Translations under genes and position numbers: made by a program
Source: Leptospira ognonensis
Lineage (GTDB): Bacteria > Spirochaetota > Leptospiria > Leptospirales > Leptospiraceae
Direction of reading: 5' to 3'
Length of the DNA stretch: 64,000 bases
Assembly (NCBI RefSeq): GCF_004770745.1
Contig: NZ_RQGD01000034.1
Span: forward strand, 372,001-436,000
Part shown: piece after piece, positions 26,493 through 35,886 of the stretch
Position numbering within the stretch: position 1 is the stretch's first letter
Layout: each line of letters starts with the position of its first letter
The notes under the pieces: model-generated
The model's database searches: none
Told to the model about the DNA's origin: nothing
The model's input: the letters and a program-made list of their open reading frames with translations, nothing else

Positions 26493-28259
26493 ATGGTTGC
26501 CGTAATGGGCATCATCCAAACACTTTCTCCCGAATTGATCAACCAGATCGCGGCAGGAGAAGTGATCGAGTCGGCCCATTCCATCCTCAAAGAGCTCATC
26601 GAAAACTCTCTTGATGCTAAGGCCACAAAAATCGAAGTTCTAACAGAAAATGCGGGACTGAGCCGCATTCTCATCTCCGATAATGGAGTCGGAATGGCAC
26701 GAGAGGATCTGCCCCTTTGTGTGAAGCGCTATGCCACTTCCAAGATACATAAATTTCAGGACTTAGAACATATTTTTACCTTTGGATTTCGCGGGGAGGC
26801 ACTCGCTTCCATAGCATCCGTTTCCAAACTTTCCATTGCCAGTGGCATGGAAGGGGAACGTGTGGCATATGAAATCAAAACGGAAGACGGAAAAGTCACC
26901 TCAGAAAAAGAGATCCCTCATTTTGTCGGAACGAGGATTGAAATCACAGATCTCTTTTACAATACGCCCGTTCGGCGAAAGTTTTTAAAAACAGAAATTG
27001 GTGAAGAGAAAAAAAATAGAACTAGATTGCAAATCATGTCTCTTGCGGTTCCAAACGTAGGATTTCGATACGTTCAAAATGGGAAGGTCGTATTAAATTT
27101 AAATCCCGAGCCAGCATTCGAGAGAGTGCTTTCTATTTATGGAGAAAATTTACGTGACCATCTGCTTGCTGTATCCGTAGAACGAAATGGCATTCGTCTC
27201 CATGGTTGGATATCACACCCTGATTTTTATAAGTCCTCCCGGATGAGTCAGTTTTTTTTTGTTAACCAGAGGTCCATCGAACTTAAGTTCAGTGCCCAAA
27301 TCCTAAAACGATGTTATGGAGAGCTGCTTCCATCGGGCGCGTTTCCCTATGCATTTCTCTTTTTTGAACTACCAGCTAACTTCATTGATGTGAATGTACA
27401 TCCTCAGAAAAAAGAAATTCGGTTTTTATCAGAGGATACCATTTCTGGATTATTATTCCAGGGTATCCAAGAAGTGTTGCGTACGTCGACTCCAGTAGAG
27501 TTTTTGGAGATGCGGCGAAGGCTGTCGATGCCCATTCCTTATGTGCACGGAGAGAGTAATCTGGGCGAGGAAATGGGACTTGGACTTGCCGCAACTTTAC
27601 CCTACAGAGAACATTTTTCACTGACGGGAATCTCTCCGGGAATCAATTTGAATTTGCTCAGTGAAACACCGACCAAACACCATGCCTTTGTACCGAAGAA
27701 ACACTATGGTATCATTTTTGAAACATTCATTCTCGCAGAAGCAGAAGACGGACTTTACATCATCGACCAACATACAGCTCATGAACGGATCCGGTATGAA
27801 GAAGTCCTAAGAGATTTAAAGGAAAAGGCATATAAAACCCAAGTTCTTTTAACCCCGATTCGCATTGAAATGACCATAGAAGAAGCCGAAGAAGCACTTT
27901 CATCCAAGGAGGCGCTCGCGGAAATCGGAATTTCGATCGAACCATTTTCAGGCGGGACAATTTTAATCCGCGAAGTTCCAAGTTACATTGATCCCGGCAA
28001 AGAACAAGAAACCATACTTGATTTTTTAGAAAGAAGAAAGACACGTCATTTAGAAGAGAAACAGATGTTTGATGAAATGGCAAAATGTGTCGCGTGTCGT
28101 TCGGCCATCAAGAAGGGTGATATGGTTTCTGATCATCTCATCGCTGAACTTTTGCAACGCTTATCTTTTTGTGAAAATCCATCACTTTGCCCTCATGGGC
28201 GTCCGACTCTGATCAAGCTATCGAGGCAGGATCTTGAAAAAATGTTTCATCGAATCTAG
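26493..28259 (+). CDS. mutL: DNA mismatch repair protein MutL
   Basis: The 588-residue protein begins with the GHKL ATPase domain ([47 protein letters not shown]). It ends with the MutL endonuclease domain, shown by [13 protein letters not shown] near residue 425, ACRSAIK and CPHGRP. The intact DQHA-like motif suggests that it nicks DNA itself, as in organisms without MutH. The start may be 26493 or 26508 (MGIIQTL); neither has a clear ribosome binding site. It follows the Fur-family gene by 31 bases. Confidence 0.95.
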   Translation: MVAVMGIIQTLSPELINQIAAGEVIESAHSILKELIENSLDAKATKIEVLTENAGLSRILISDNGVGMAREDLPLCVKRYATSKIHKFQDLEHIFTFGFRGEALASIASVSKLSIASGMEGERVAYEIKTEDGKVTSEKEIPHFVGTRIEITDLFYNTPVRRKFLKTEIGEEKKNRTRLQIMSLAVPNVGFRYVQNGKVVLNLNPEPAFERVLSIYGENLRDHLLAVSVERNGIRLHGWISHPDFYKSSRMSQFFFVNQRSIELKFSAQILKRCYGELLPSGAFPYAFLFFELPANFIDVNVHPQKKEIRFLSEDTISGLLFQGIQEVLRTSTPVEFLEMRRRLSMPIPYVHGESNLGEEMGLGLAATLPYREHFSLTGISPGINLNLLSETPTKHHAFVPKKHYGIIFETFILAEAEDGLYIIDQHTAHERIRYEEVLRDLKEKAYKTQVLLTPIRIEMTIEEAEEALSSKEALAEIGISIEPFSGGTILIREVPSYIDPGKEQETILDFLERRKTRHLEEKQMFDEMAKCVACRSAIKKGDMVSDHLIAELLQRLSFCENPSLCPHGRPTLIKLSRQDLEKMFHRI

Positions 28260-28343
28260 CCCATATTTGCATCTAAAAACATTGAACTTTTTTATGGTTC
28301 TAACATCCTTGTCCTGATGCCACGCCCCCTTGAAGGCAAAAAT

Positions 28344-28922
28344 ATGACCTTGCGGGAGAAAGAGAAAATCCTTCTCCAAAAAATTAAGGCCGGTGACCCG
28401 ACTGCATACATGACACTTGTCTCCCCATTTCGGGAGAGGTTGTTTCGGAAAGCAGTTTCGATGGTCAAAGACTCGGATGATGCGGAAGACATCGTCCAAG
28501 ATGCCTTAATCTCCGGTTACAAATCCATTCAAAACTTTAGAGCTGAAGCCGGTGTATATACCTGGCTCTACCGCATCGTCGTGAACAAATCTAAGGACCT
28601 ACTCGCGAAGAAGAAACGAGGCAGGGAAAAGCCCATGGACGACTCGGGTGACAACCAATTTGTCGATGAGCGCGAGGGATATGAAAAAAAACTCGAACTT
28701 TCCGAGGAGTCTCGCTATCTAATGGATAAGATTGGGCTTCTCGAAGATTCCTACAAACAAGTCCTTGAGCTTCGGTATTTTGAAAATCTCTCTTATAATG
28801 AGATTGCAGAGATCATGGAGTGTAATGTAGGAACCGTCAAAAGCAGACTTTTTAAGGCGAAGGAGTTTTTGAAACATCTCATCCTAAAAGACGAAAAGGG
28901 TGAAGGATTTTTCGAAAAATAG
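28344..28922 (+). CDS. ECF sigma factor
   Basis: This protein of about 192 residues has sigma region 2 (YMTLVSPFRERLF; DAEDIVQDALISGYKSI; VYTWLYRIVVNKSKD) and region 4 (YKQVLELRYFENLSYNEIAEIM; VGTVKSRLFKAKE), with no region 3, as in RpoE-like sigma factors. I prefer ATG 28344 because GAAGG lies six bases upstream; an earlier in-frame ATG at 28317 lacks such a site. The following gene, five bases away, encodes a single-pass membrane protein that may be its anti-sigma factor. Confidence 0.9.
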   Translation: MTLREKEKILLQKIKAGDPTAYMTLVSPFRERLFRKAVSMVKDSDDAEDIVQDALISGYKSIQNFRAEAGVYTWLYRIVVNKSKDLLAKKKRGREKPMDDSGDNQFVDEREGYEKKLELSEESRYLMDKIGLLEDSYKQVLELRYFENLSYNEIAEIMECNVGTVKSRLFKAKEFLKHLILKDEKGEGFFEK

Positions 28923-28927
28923 AAATT

Positions 28928-29476
28928 ATGAATATAGCAACATGGCTACGAGCTAGATACCCACAACTTTTTACTGAATCACACGAGTCTGTCGTCGTTG
29001 AGAATTGCCTCTGTAGCATGTTCTCAGAAAAACGTAAAAAAGAAGAAACCATCCTACCGCGCATGTCTGATGATTTTGATACCCGTCTTATGAATCTTTT
29101 ACAAAATGAAAAGATCGAACAAGCACCTGAAACGTTTTCAACCCTTCGCAATCTCGTCGAAAACCGAAACTTGCAGTATTCCTTTTCGGCCGTTCTTGTC
29201 ATCACTCTTGCTTTTGTTTCTGTCTCTAGGCTAAATAAAAACGAATCCTCACTCCAAGAATCAGCGGGTGTTGTCTTAGAAAATACATCCTACTTGAATG
29301 AGCCTGCAAGCATTGATCTCAGTGATAACTACCAAAGAAAGGCTCTCATCGATCATATCAAAAAAGAGCCTGGTTCGATTGGTGGCTTACGCGAGTTAGA
29401 ACTGTATTACGAAAAGACAGGCCGCGGAACTGCTGCGAAAGAAATTCACTATTTGATCGGCGAAGCAGAAAATTAA
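28928..29476 (+). CDS. Single-pass membrane protein, candidate anti-sigma factor
   Basis: The 182-residue protein has a cytoplasm-like N-terminal part (about 1-75, with MSDDFDTRLMNLL), one membrane helix (YSFSAVLVITLAFVSVSRL, about 80-98) and an outer C-terminal part. This layout, directly downstream of an ECF sigma factor, fits an anti-sigma factor. The usual zinc motif HxxxCxxC of the ZAS class is absent, so it would belong to a different or unrecognised group. Function is inferred from position and topology only. Its end overlaps the convergent TPR-like gene by four bases. Confidence 0.65.
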   Translation: MNIATWLRARYPQLFTESHESVVVENCLCSMFSEKRKKEETILPRMSDDFDTRLMNLLQNEKIEQAPETFSTLRNLVENRNLQYSFSAVLVITLAFVSVSRLNKNESSLQESAGVVLENTSYLNEPASIDLSDNYQRKALIDHIKKEPGSIGGLRELELYYEKTGRGTAAKEIHYLIGEAEN

Positions 29477-30360
29477 AATTCTGCTAAAACACTTTTAGCC
29501 TGAAGGATGGCATCACGGAAGAGATTTTGTGGTGCCATTTCTATAATCGCATAGGCATATTGTTGGATTCTACACTTCACCTTAAATTCTTTGTTCGTTC
29601 CTTTCTTTAAAGCCTCATACAGCCTGTTCAGTTCTTTCTGCCAAACTTTGATTTCCTCGGGTGTTGCCTGCTTATCGGCTAAAAAGAGTTTTGTTTTCCA
29701 GGCGAGGACAGGAACATATTCGCAAATTTCCTCTTCTCCCACGACTTTTTTTGCCTCCTCGATCAGGGATCGAAGGGGAGGGTAAGAAACGAGTTCGGAA
29801 TGAAACAAACCAGGATCTTCCAAAAATGCCGCTAGATAGATTTCTTTACCTTCTCTTTCCCGACCGACCATGCAATAAGCCTCGGCGAGATAAAATTTTA
29901 GATGGGGCGAAATGCGAGTGCTCGTGTCTGAATACGGGAGTATCTCAAGAGCCGTCCTGTAATCGCCGATTTTGATCAGGCAGATCGCCAGTTCCGTAAG
30001 GGAATCGGCATCAAGGGCGTTGGCACCTTCCCAGCGATAGGCGAGTTTTAGATGGGTGGAGGCCTCTTCGAGTATGCATCTCAGGCAAGTCGAGTAGGCG
30101 ACCGTCTCCTGGATGTTTCTTTTTTTTGATTCTAATTCAAAAACGGAAAAATAATCGAGGAGAAGTTTTCCTCTTTCCTTCCCCTCTCTGGTCCGCAAAA
30201 CAAGATCAAGTCGATTGTCCCAGAAACTGGCAACAAAATAACCGCTGATATAATCTAGGTCTTCCGGCTCTTTATCGAGTAAAACCGAATACAACGATTT
30301 TGCTTTTTCAAACTCTCCAACAGAAAGTGAGTGTATCGCTTCATCCGATTTATGGAACAT
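29473..30360 (-). CDS. TPR-like helical protein, unknown function
   Basis: The 295-residue protein has no signal peptide and is predicted to be helical throughout. Segments such as EFEKAKSLYSVLLDKEPED, LTELAICLIKIGDYRTALEILP and LKFYLAEAYCMVGREREGKE have TPR spacing. Such proteins usually act as scaffolds. It lies 13 bases from the end of the hpf gene on the same strand and overlaps the anti-sigma candidate tail to tail. Confidence 0.7.
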   Translation of the reverse strand: MFHKSDEAIHSLSVGEFEKAKSLYSVLLDKEPEDLDYISGYFVASFWDNRLDLVLRTREGKERGKLLLDYFSVFELESKKRNIQETVAYSTCLRCILEEASTHLKLAYRWEGANALDADSLTELAICLIKIGDYRTALEILPYSDTSTRISPHLKFYLAEAYCMVGREREGKEIYLAAFLEDPGLFHSELVSYPPLRSLIEEAKKVVGEEEICEYVPVLAWKTKLFLADKQATPEEIKVWQKELNRLYEALKKGTNKEFKVKCRIQQYAYAIIEMAPQNLFRDAILQAKSVLAEF

Positions 30361-30362
30361 TT

Positions 30363-30650
30363 CTAATGGTGGCTTTTTTTATCGTGCAATTTGCTCACTT
30401 GGGAGAGAATTTTGTCTTCCAGGCCATCAATACAGACATATATATCCTTATTTTGGTTATGTGCATTAAAATGATTCCCATCCGCATTTAGATTTAGGTT
30501 CGCATGGATTTCTCCATGAATGCTTTCAAATGTAACATCGCAGGAAATTACCTTTTGCACAAATTTCGTGACACGCTCCAATTTCTCATTGCTGTATGTT
30601 TCTGCGGCCTCTGATCGATCTAAATGTTTCCAAGTGTACTTTATTTTCAT
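30363..30650 (-). CDS. hpf: Short-form ribosome hibernation promoting factor
   Basis: The 95-residue protein begins MKIKYTWKHLDRSEAAETYS and has the beta-alpha-beta-beta-beta-alpha order of HPF/YfiA (KLERVTKFVQKV; CDVTFESIHGEIHANLNLN; DIYVCIDGLEDKILSQVSKL). It binds the 30S subunit in resting cells; the short form lacks the C-terminal dimerisation domain. I set the start at 30650, where TAAGGA lies five bases upstream. Open frame farther upstream is antisense to the DUF4912 gene and not coding. It is followed by the TPR-like gene. Confidence 0.88.
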   Translation of the reverse strand: MKIKYTWKHLDRSEAAETYSNEKLERVTKFVQKVISCDVTFESIHGEIHANLNLNADGNHFNAHNQNKDIYVCIDGLEDKILSQVSKLHDKKSHH

Positions 30651-30788
30651 AGCATTCCTTACTTTTGTGTTAATTCTTAGTATGTTTAAGAAAAAAATTG
30701 GAGTCAAATAAAAAAGAATTGATGATAACGTTCTTCGCTTTGAAATTCTTGATGTAAGGTTTGAATGGAAAGTAAGGATTTTTGACTT

Positions 30789-31460
30789 ATGGCAGATAAA
30801 GATATAGAAAAACCCGCTCCGAAAAAAAAAGCTGCCGCGAAGAAAAAAACTGTCAGTATAAAAGAAACTAAACCCGTTTCTACAAAAATTAAAATATACG
30901 AAAACGAAGACTACCTCAGGCCCGCTCATTCCACGGACCGAGATCTCGTCAAAATATTGGCACGAAACCCGTTTCAGGCTTATGTTTTCTGGAAAATCCA
31001 CCCCGCGCATTTTGATCATGTCATGCAGGAATTTTCTGCCCAAAATCCTTCTGAAATCCAATTCAAGCTCAAAGTTGAATACGTAAATCAAAACGGAAAA
31101 TCGGAAGTCGCCTGGTATGATTTGGCTCCCATGACGAAATCCTATTTCTGTAATTTTCCAAGCCCCGTGAAACAGCTCAGGGCTTATGTTTATGCCAACT
31201 TCCAGGGAAAACTAAAATTATTCTTAGAAACAGGCGACGGCGATCTTCCACCTGGCGTCGAATCGTTTTCGTTAGATGGATCATGGATCCATCCAAAGTG
31301 GATTGAACAGGGATGGGTAAAACAGTCAAAGTCAGGAGATTGGAAATTTACAGAATCCTTTGATCCGGAAAAGGACGGAATCTACAACTCGGAGTTTTTT
31401 TTCGGAGGCTTCGATGGCTCCTCTCGACCTAGTTCTGGCAATAAGCGTAAGGACATATAA
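30789..31460 (+). CDS. DUF4912 protein
   Basis: The 223-residue protein has a Lys/Ala-rich N-terminus (about 1-35) and a DUF4912 domain with the motif ARNPFQAYVFWKIHP near residue 63 and a later strand region YFCNFPSPVKQLRAYVY. DUF4912 genes often sit next to GH57 alpha-glucan enzymes, as here: the GH57 gene starts three bases downstream. A role in binding glycogen-like polymers or helping the enzyme is a guess based on that linkage. Confidence 0.82.
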   Translation: MADKDIEKPAPKKKAAAKKKTVSIKETKPVSTKIKIYENEDYLRPAHSTDRDLVKILARNPFQAYVFWKIHPAHFDHVMQEFSAQNPSEIQFKLKVEYVNQNGKSEVAWYDLAPMTKSYFCNFPSPVKQLRAYVYANFQGKLKLFLETGDGDLPPGVESFSLDGSWIHPKWIEQGWVKQSKSGDWKFTESFDPEKDGIYNSEFFFGGFDGSSRPSSGNKRKDI

Positions 31461-31463
31461 GAC

Positions 31464-33053
31464 ATGAACGAACCGCGCGGTTACTTGGTTATGATGTTAC
31501 ATGCTCACCTGCCCTATGTTAGACATCCTGGGTATGCGAAACCTTTTATAGAAGAAAATTGGCTAAATGAAGCCATCTTGGAAACTTACATTCCACTCAT
31601 TCGTGTTTTTAAGAATTTAAAAAAAGAGAATGTACCTTTTAAGATCACAATGTCTTTCACACCTTCTCTCTCTTCTATGCTTGTGGATGAATATTTACAA
31701 GGTAAATTCAGAGAATACATTTCGAATCTGATTTTACTCGCAAAAAAGGAAACGATTCGAACAGATTACGATCCACATTTAAACTACCTTTCTAAAAGAT
31801 ATTTGGAACATTTTCAAAACACGCTTGAGATATTCGAAGAGACTGGTGGTGACATCACCAAACAATTGATTCCTTTTTTGGAGTCTGGGAATCTGGAAAT
31901 CATCACAAGCCCTGCCACTCACGGATTTTTACCATTCTACGAATCCGAGCCGAGCATTGTTCGTTCTCAACTTAGGAACGGTCGACGCACGTTCCGACGC
32001 ATTTGGGGCAGGGACCCAAAGGGAATATGGCTTTCTGAGTCAGGATTCCATCCAGGGATTGAGGATGCTTTAGATGCCGAAGGTTTCCGATATTTTTTCG
32101 TAGATACGCATGGAGTCACGCACTCAGTTCCAAGGCCGATGTACGGTGTGTATGCTCCTGTTGAAGTCGGCCACGGAATCTTTGCTTTTGGTCGTGACCC
32201 AGAAAGCTCGAGGCAGGTCTGGAGTGCTACAGATGGCTATCCTGGAGATTTCCGATACCGCGAATACTACAGGGATATCGGGCATGATTTAGAATATGAT
32301 TATATTAAACCATACTTGAATTCGAATGGAATTCGTATCAATACAGGTATGAAGTATTACCGTATCACTGGTAGATCATCTTATAAAGAATACTACCATC
32401 CTGATTGGGCTATGGAAGCTTGCGGCGCGCATGCCGAAGATTTCCTAAAGAATCGGATGCGCCAAGCGGAATGGCTTTATGCTCAAAACAAACAGCCCGC
32501 AATTATCGTTTCTCCATATGACGCAGAGTTATATGGTCACTGGTGGTATGAAGGTCCTCAGTTTATCGAATTTTTATTCAAAAAAATGCACTTCGACCAA
32601 TCAACCGTTAAACCTGCATTCCCTCTAGAAGTCACCCGCTTACTGCCTCGGGTACAGTCTGTGAAGATGAAAATGTCGAGTTGGGGTGAGGACGGTTATG
32701 GAGATGTTTGGCTCAATGGAACCAATGAATGGATTTATGAACATATCTTTGCGCTCTCTATTGATATGCACGAAAAAGCACACCTGTATAAGGATAGCAA
32801 GGACCCTTTAACGCTTCGAGTGCTCAAGCAAATGGGGCGGGAACTTCTCCTTTTGCAAAGCTCGGACTGGGCCTTCATTATGAAAACAGGTACCATGGTG
32901 GATTATGCAGTGAGACGAACCAATGTACATACTAACGTCTACATGCATTTGAAAGAAATGCTGGATTCGGGTCGAATTGATGAGGAGAGACTAGCAGCCG
33001 TAGAGTTTGAACACAATATCTTCCCGGACATCCAAGTCTCTGACTTTCTTTAG
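31464..33053 (+). CDS. GH57 family alpha-glucan branching enzyme-like protein
   Basis: The 529-residue protein starts with LVMMLHAHLPYVRHPGY, the first conserved region of GH57. The nucleophile region is WLSESGFHPGIED, with Glu in the catalytic place; the usual Cys beside it is Ser. The proposed acid is the Asp in SPYDAELYGHWWYEGP. The C-terminal domain has the family's helical pattern (SSWGEDGYGDVWLNGTNEW). These features fit 1,4-alpha-glucan branching enzymes, which make alpha-1,6 branches in glycogen, but amylase or transferase activity cannot be excluded. It is in one operon with the DUF4912 gene. Confidence 0.88.
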   Translation: MNEPRGYLVMMLHAHLPYVRHPGYAKPFIEENWLNEAILETYIPLIRVFKNLKKENVPFKITMSFTPSLSSMLVDEYLQGKFREYISNLILLAKKETIRTDYDPHLNYLSKRYLEHFQNTLEIFEETGGDITKQLIPFLESGNLEIITSPATHGFLPFYESEPSIVRSQLRNGRRTFRRIWGRDPKGIWLSESGFHPGIEDALDAEGFRYFFVDTHGVTHSVPRPMYGVYAPVEVGHGIFAFGRDPESSRQVWSATDGYPGDFRYREYYRDIGHDLEYDYIKPYLNSNGIRINTGMKYYRITGRSSYKEYYHPDWAMEACGAHAEDFLKNRMRQAEWLYAQNKQPAIIVSPYDAELYGHWWYEGPQFIEFLFKKMHFDQSTVKPAFPLEVTRLLPRVQSVKMKMSSWGEDGYGDVWLNGTNEWIYEHIFALSIDMHEKAHLYKDSKDPLTLRVLKQMGRELLLLQSSDWAFIMKTGTMVDYAVRRTNVHTNVYMHLKEMLDSGRIDEERLAAVEFEHNIFPDIQVSDFL

Positions 33054-33074
33054 TTTTAGAATTGTTCTAAAACT
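33052..33074 (+). terminator. Hairpin after GH57 gene, weak terminator
   Basis: AGTTTTAGAA and TTCTAAAACT form a perfect 10-bp stem with a three-base loop, starting at the stop codon of the GH57 gene. There is no T-run after it, so it may protect the 3' end or act only as a weak terminator. Confidence 0.35.
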
Positions 33075-33128
33075 GACTTGCGTCCAAAACGGAACCGAGA
33101 AACCATGGAAATGCCTGGGAGGATTTTT

Positions 33129-33530
33129 ATGAAAATGATCGTTCGTGTCCCTTTGGTTTTTGCACTTTCGTCCTTCGCTCTCAATTTTCTGGTCTGTAGT
33201 CTTGCCCACAGAGACAATGCAGATGCTCCGTTTCGTCTTGGAGAATCGATCATTCGATATGGAGAAGAAATGGAACGGGGGGAGTCTTACCCACCCGCTG
33301 TGTTCGGGGAAAAGAACAGTCGAGCAAACCTTCTCTAAAAGAGGACGGCAGCGTATCTGGAAACATTTTGGGATTTGTTTCCCATACCGTTTCCGAATCA
33401 AGTTTGCCCCTCCTTTGTAGCCTAACGAAGGCATCCACCACTTTGCTAATTCCCTCCAGTCAAAACAATTTCCCAGTTGTTGCTGGAAATGCTAAATACA
33501 CTCCGATAGAGTTCAGTAGGCAGCACATCT
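33129..33530 (+). pseudogene. Small lipoprotein gene, probably frameshifted
   Basis: ATG 33129 has a strong ribosome binding site (TGGGAGGA, six bases upstream). It codes for a 69-residue product with a signal peptide and lipobox FLVC (Cys about 24), ending at 33338. A different frame that is open from 33200 continues with protein-like sequence (LKEDGSVSGNILGFVSH; STTLLIPSSQNNFPVVAG) to a stop at 33530. A single frameshift near 33320 would join the two into a lipoprotein of about 133 residues. It may be a decayed gene, a sequencing error, or a genuine short lipoprotein (33129-33338). No homologue is recognised. Confidence 0.45.
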
Positions 33531-33532
33531 AG

Positions 33533-33561
33533 TTACAAGCAAACCTTAGCACTTTTATAAT
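33533..33561 (+). promoter_or_regulatory. Sigma-70-type promoter
   Basis: TTACAA (33533-33538) and a perfect TATAAT (33556-33561) are 17 bp apart in an AT-rich stretch. The start point near 33568 would give a leader of about 138 bases before the GTG of the next lipoprotein gene. The leader (33568-33705) shows no clear riboswitch or hairpin. Confidence 0.5.
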
Positions 33562-33705
33562 ACTTGAAATGTATCATCACTTTCTACAGACTTTTTTAAA
33601 TATGAAATGATTGAATTCTGTTAGAAAGTAACTTTTGTTAAAAAAAAGAATTGTAAAAAAAATGAGCATTAGTGAGATAGTCTAACGAAAATCAGGAGAT
33701 GGTTT

Positions 33706-34116
33706 GTGAAAAAAGTATATTTGAATATTGCGGTATTATATGTCGTATTTTTTTTGGTTTCATGTGAAAATGTTGGTATTTTAGGGCAGGGTGGTGTTAA
33801 GGGGAGTAAAGTAAAATCTGAAATTCTTGCCATCGCAAATACGAATAATATAATATTCGCACCAATTGCAGCAAGTCAAGCTGGAGCTTCAAACTTAACA
33901 GGCGCTGTTGCCGTTCTCAGTATTGTAATTGATGGAGCCGTTGTACCAGGCCTTGCCGGTATATCGGATTCTGCGCATTACACCAAAGGATCGGTAGACT
34001 CATGTAAAAACACAATGACTACGATTGGTTTCCTTGTGGACAACTGGATCGGTGCTCTTTCCTGCAATTTACAAAAAGTTCCTTCTTTGATTCAAATTGG
34101 AGATAGTGGCATCTAA
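33706..34116 (+). CDS. Small hypothetical lipoprotein
   Basis: The 136-residue protein starts at GTG with AGGAGA six bases upstream, has a signal peptide with lipobox LVSC (Cys about 20), and a mature part rich in Ala, Ile and Gly with two later Cys (DSCKNTM and LSCNLQ) that could pair. It looks like the short lipoproteins common in Leptospira, but I cannot name the family. A promoter is predicted 140 bp upstream and a possible terminator follows. Confidence 0.72.
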   Translation: MKKVYLNIAVLYVVFFLVSCENVGILGQGGVKGSKVKSEILAIANTNNIIFAPIAASQAGASNLTGAVAVLSIVIDGAVVPGLAGISDSAHYTKGSVDSCKNTMTTIGFLVDNWIGALSCNLQKVPSLIQIGDSGI

Positions 34117-34127
34117 AAAAGAATCTG

Positions 34128-34161
34128 AACCGCGAATCGAAATTCACTTTGTTTCGTGGTT
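34128..34161. terminator. Possible bidirectional terminator
   Basis: AACCGCGAA and TTCGTGGTT pair over nine positions with one G-T wobble. The site lies between two convergent genes. On the minus strand it is followed within a few bases by TTCTTTTTT; on the plus strand only by TTGT. Confidence 0.4.
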
Positions 34162-34169
34162 TTGTAAAC

Positions 34170-34754
34170 TCAAACCTTAAATTTTAAGTCCAATTTTTTG
34201 AGTTCGGTCTGTAAGATTTTTATCGCCTTCGGACCAACACCATGGAGTGAAGCGATCGTTTTCTCTGTATACCGACTAACCTGTTTCATATTTAAGATAC
34301 CAGCCTGTGCAAGTGCTCGTTCCGCGGGTGCACCTAAGCGCGGGATAGCGAATCCAGCTTTCAAAATATTTACTGTCTCCGGAGATGCTTTTCTTAAAAT
34401 CGCTTCCATCTTTTTGCCGTTTGCTAATTCATCAATGACTTTGTCGAGATAACGAATCTCTTGCATCAGTGACTCCTGGATCTCCTCAACACGGATACCG
34501 CAGATAACTCCTGTTATTAGTTTTCGGTTCGGGTTCAATTTGGGCGCTTTCTCAAAGAATGTTTCAAAGCTAACTTCTTTTTTTATTTGCGATTCCAGAG
34601 ACTTTTCAGTGTATCCAGTTAGCCATTTAATAATGGTATCAACATCCGCCTTACGTCCTCCTTTGCGTTCGACCTTGGCAATATACAACGGATAGACGCT
34701 GGCAAAACTCATAGAGTAGATTCGATGAGGGGAGGTAGTAGTGGATTTTTTCAT
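34170..34754 (-). CDS. DUF2200 protein fused to helix-hairpin-helix domain
   Basis: Residues of about 10-125 match DUF2200 closely in pattern: [23 protein letters not shown] split over two lines of the fold, [30 protein letters not shown] and [23 protein letters not shown]-terminal domain (about 135-194) has [17 protein letters not shown] and [15 protein letters not shown], the helix-hairpin-helix pattern also seen in the RNA polymerase alpha C-terminal domain, a likely DNA contact. DUF2200 proteins are normally about 115 residues, so this is a fusion. The function of DUF2200 is unknown. Confidence 0.85.
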   Translation of the reverse strand: MKKSTTTSPHRIYSMSFASVYPLYIAKVERKGGRKADVDTIIKWLTGYTEKSLESQIKKEVSFETFFEKAPKLNPNRKLITGVICGIRVEEIQESLMQEIRYLDKVIDELANGKKMEAILRKASPETVNILKAGFAIPRLGAPAERALAQAGILNMKQVSRYTEKTIASLHGVGPKAIKILQTELKKLDLKFKV

Positions 34755-34938
34755 GAAACGATTACCGAAGGCATATTAGGCACTTTCTTTCCTTTCCGTT
34801 TTTCTTGTCGCACTGAAGATTTTTAGTCATCCCGATTTAGGACTAGTTCTATTTTTATCAGTAATCAAAATGAAATTTTTTGCATAAAATTGTCGAATAC
34901 TCTTTGGGAAAATGCCCTTAATTTCGTCTTGAGTAGAG

Positions 34939-35817
34939 ATGGAACCGCTAGATATCAAATGCTGGAAACAGATGAGCCCAGAGTCGGCCAAAAGGACTCT
35001 CCTTTCGGTTTCACAGAGCGAAGTTGCTCGCGAATTCTTTGAAATTTTATTTTATACGCCAGAGCTCCGGGAGTATTTTGTGAGATACCTTTGGATTTTT
35101 CGCGAGGATTCCCATGTGGAATCGATTTTCAAAAATCCCAATTTACCCGTAGAATTGGTTGAGAATTATATTTATTTTGCCTTAGGTCAGTATCTGATCG
35201 ATGTCAATGAGGAGTATGGAAGGTATATTTCTCAAGTAACGAAACTTTTTCCGTCCGAGATGAGTTTACAACTTCTTGCATCAGAAGTTGTAAACAAAGA
35301 TAAAACATTAAAAATCCATCTTCTTGCAAACCTGGACGCAAAGGCCTGGGATACATTTTTTGCCAATCTAGAGGATTCATCGAATGGATTTGGAGAGCTT
35401 GCGCTTTTATTCGAACATCTTGAAAGAGAAGAGCTTAGCCGTCTCTTTTTTCGAAACCAAAATCTTTATGCATCCATTCGAATGATATTTGTTTTTCTAA
35501 AAGAATCAAACTTGATCAAACCTGAATTACTGTCTCTGATTGAGTCCTTACTTTCTCAAATTGGACGATGGGAAGAGTTTGTGAAGGATATGAAATCAAC
35601 CTTTCAGTTACAGGAAGAAAAAAAGTGCAGTCCAAAAGATAGAAATCCTAATCGACTCTCGATCATTCTACATGAACTGATAAAAATATCAGCCGAAGAA
35701 CGAATGTTAATTTTAGATTTTTTCTATTTAAATGAACTTCTCTTTGACCAGAGTGAAATTAAAACCATTGACTATATTCTAAGTGTCTATTCAAAGGAAG
35801 AGGTTGCTCAGTTATAA
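34939..35817 (+). CDS. Hypothetical helical cytoplasmic protein
   Basis: The 292-residue protein has no signal peptide or membrane helix and is predicted to be almost all alpha-helical, with many Leu, Glu and Phe (for example FFEILFYTPELREYFVRYLW and LLFEHLEREELSRLFF). I recognise no domain. The helical pairs could be a HEAT- or TPR-like scaffold, but the repeats are not regular. It stands alone between oppositely directed genes. Confidence 0.65.
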   Translation: MEPLDIKCWKQMSPESAKRTLLSVSQSEVAREFFEILFYTPELREYFVRYLWIFREDSHVESIFKNPNLPVELVENYIYFALGQYLIDVNEEYGRYISQVTKLFPSEMSLQLLASEVVNKDKTLKIHLLANLDAKAWDTFFANLEDSSNGFGELALLFEHLEREELSRLFFRNQNLYASIRMIFVFLKESNLIKPELLSLIESLLSQIGRWEEFVKDMKSTFQLQEEKKCSPKDRNPNRLSIILHELIKISAEERMLILDFFYLNELLFDQSEIKTIDYILSVYSKEEVAQL

Positions 35818-35886
35818 ACATTTTTTGATTGTTGTTATAACATAGATTCGATTAAATATTGATCGATAAAAATAAATTAAAAAAAA

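Noticed and set aside
30651..31091. Open frame extending the hpf gene upstream to a 242-residue product
   Set aside because: The extension is antisense to the DUF4912 gene, is Phe-rich and unlike HPF, and a good ribosome binding site marks the short start at 30650.
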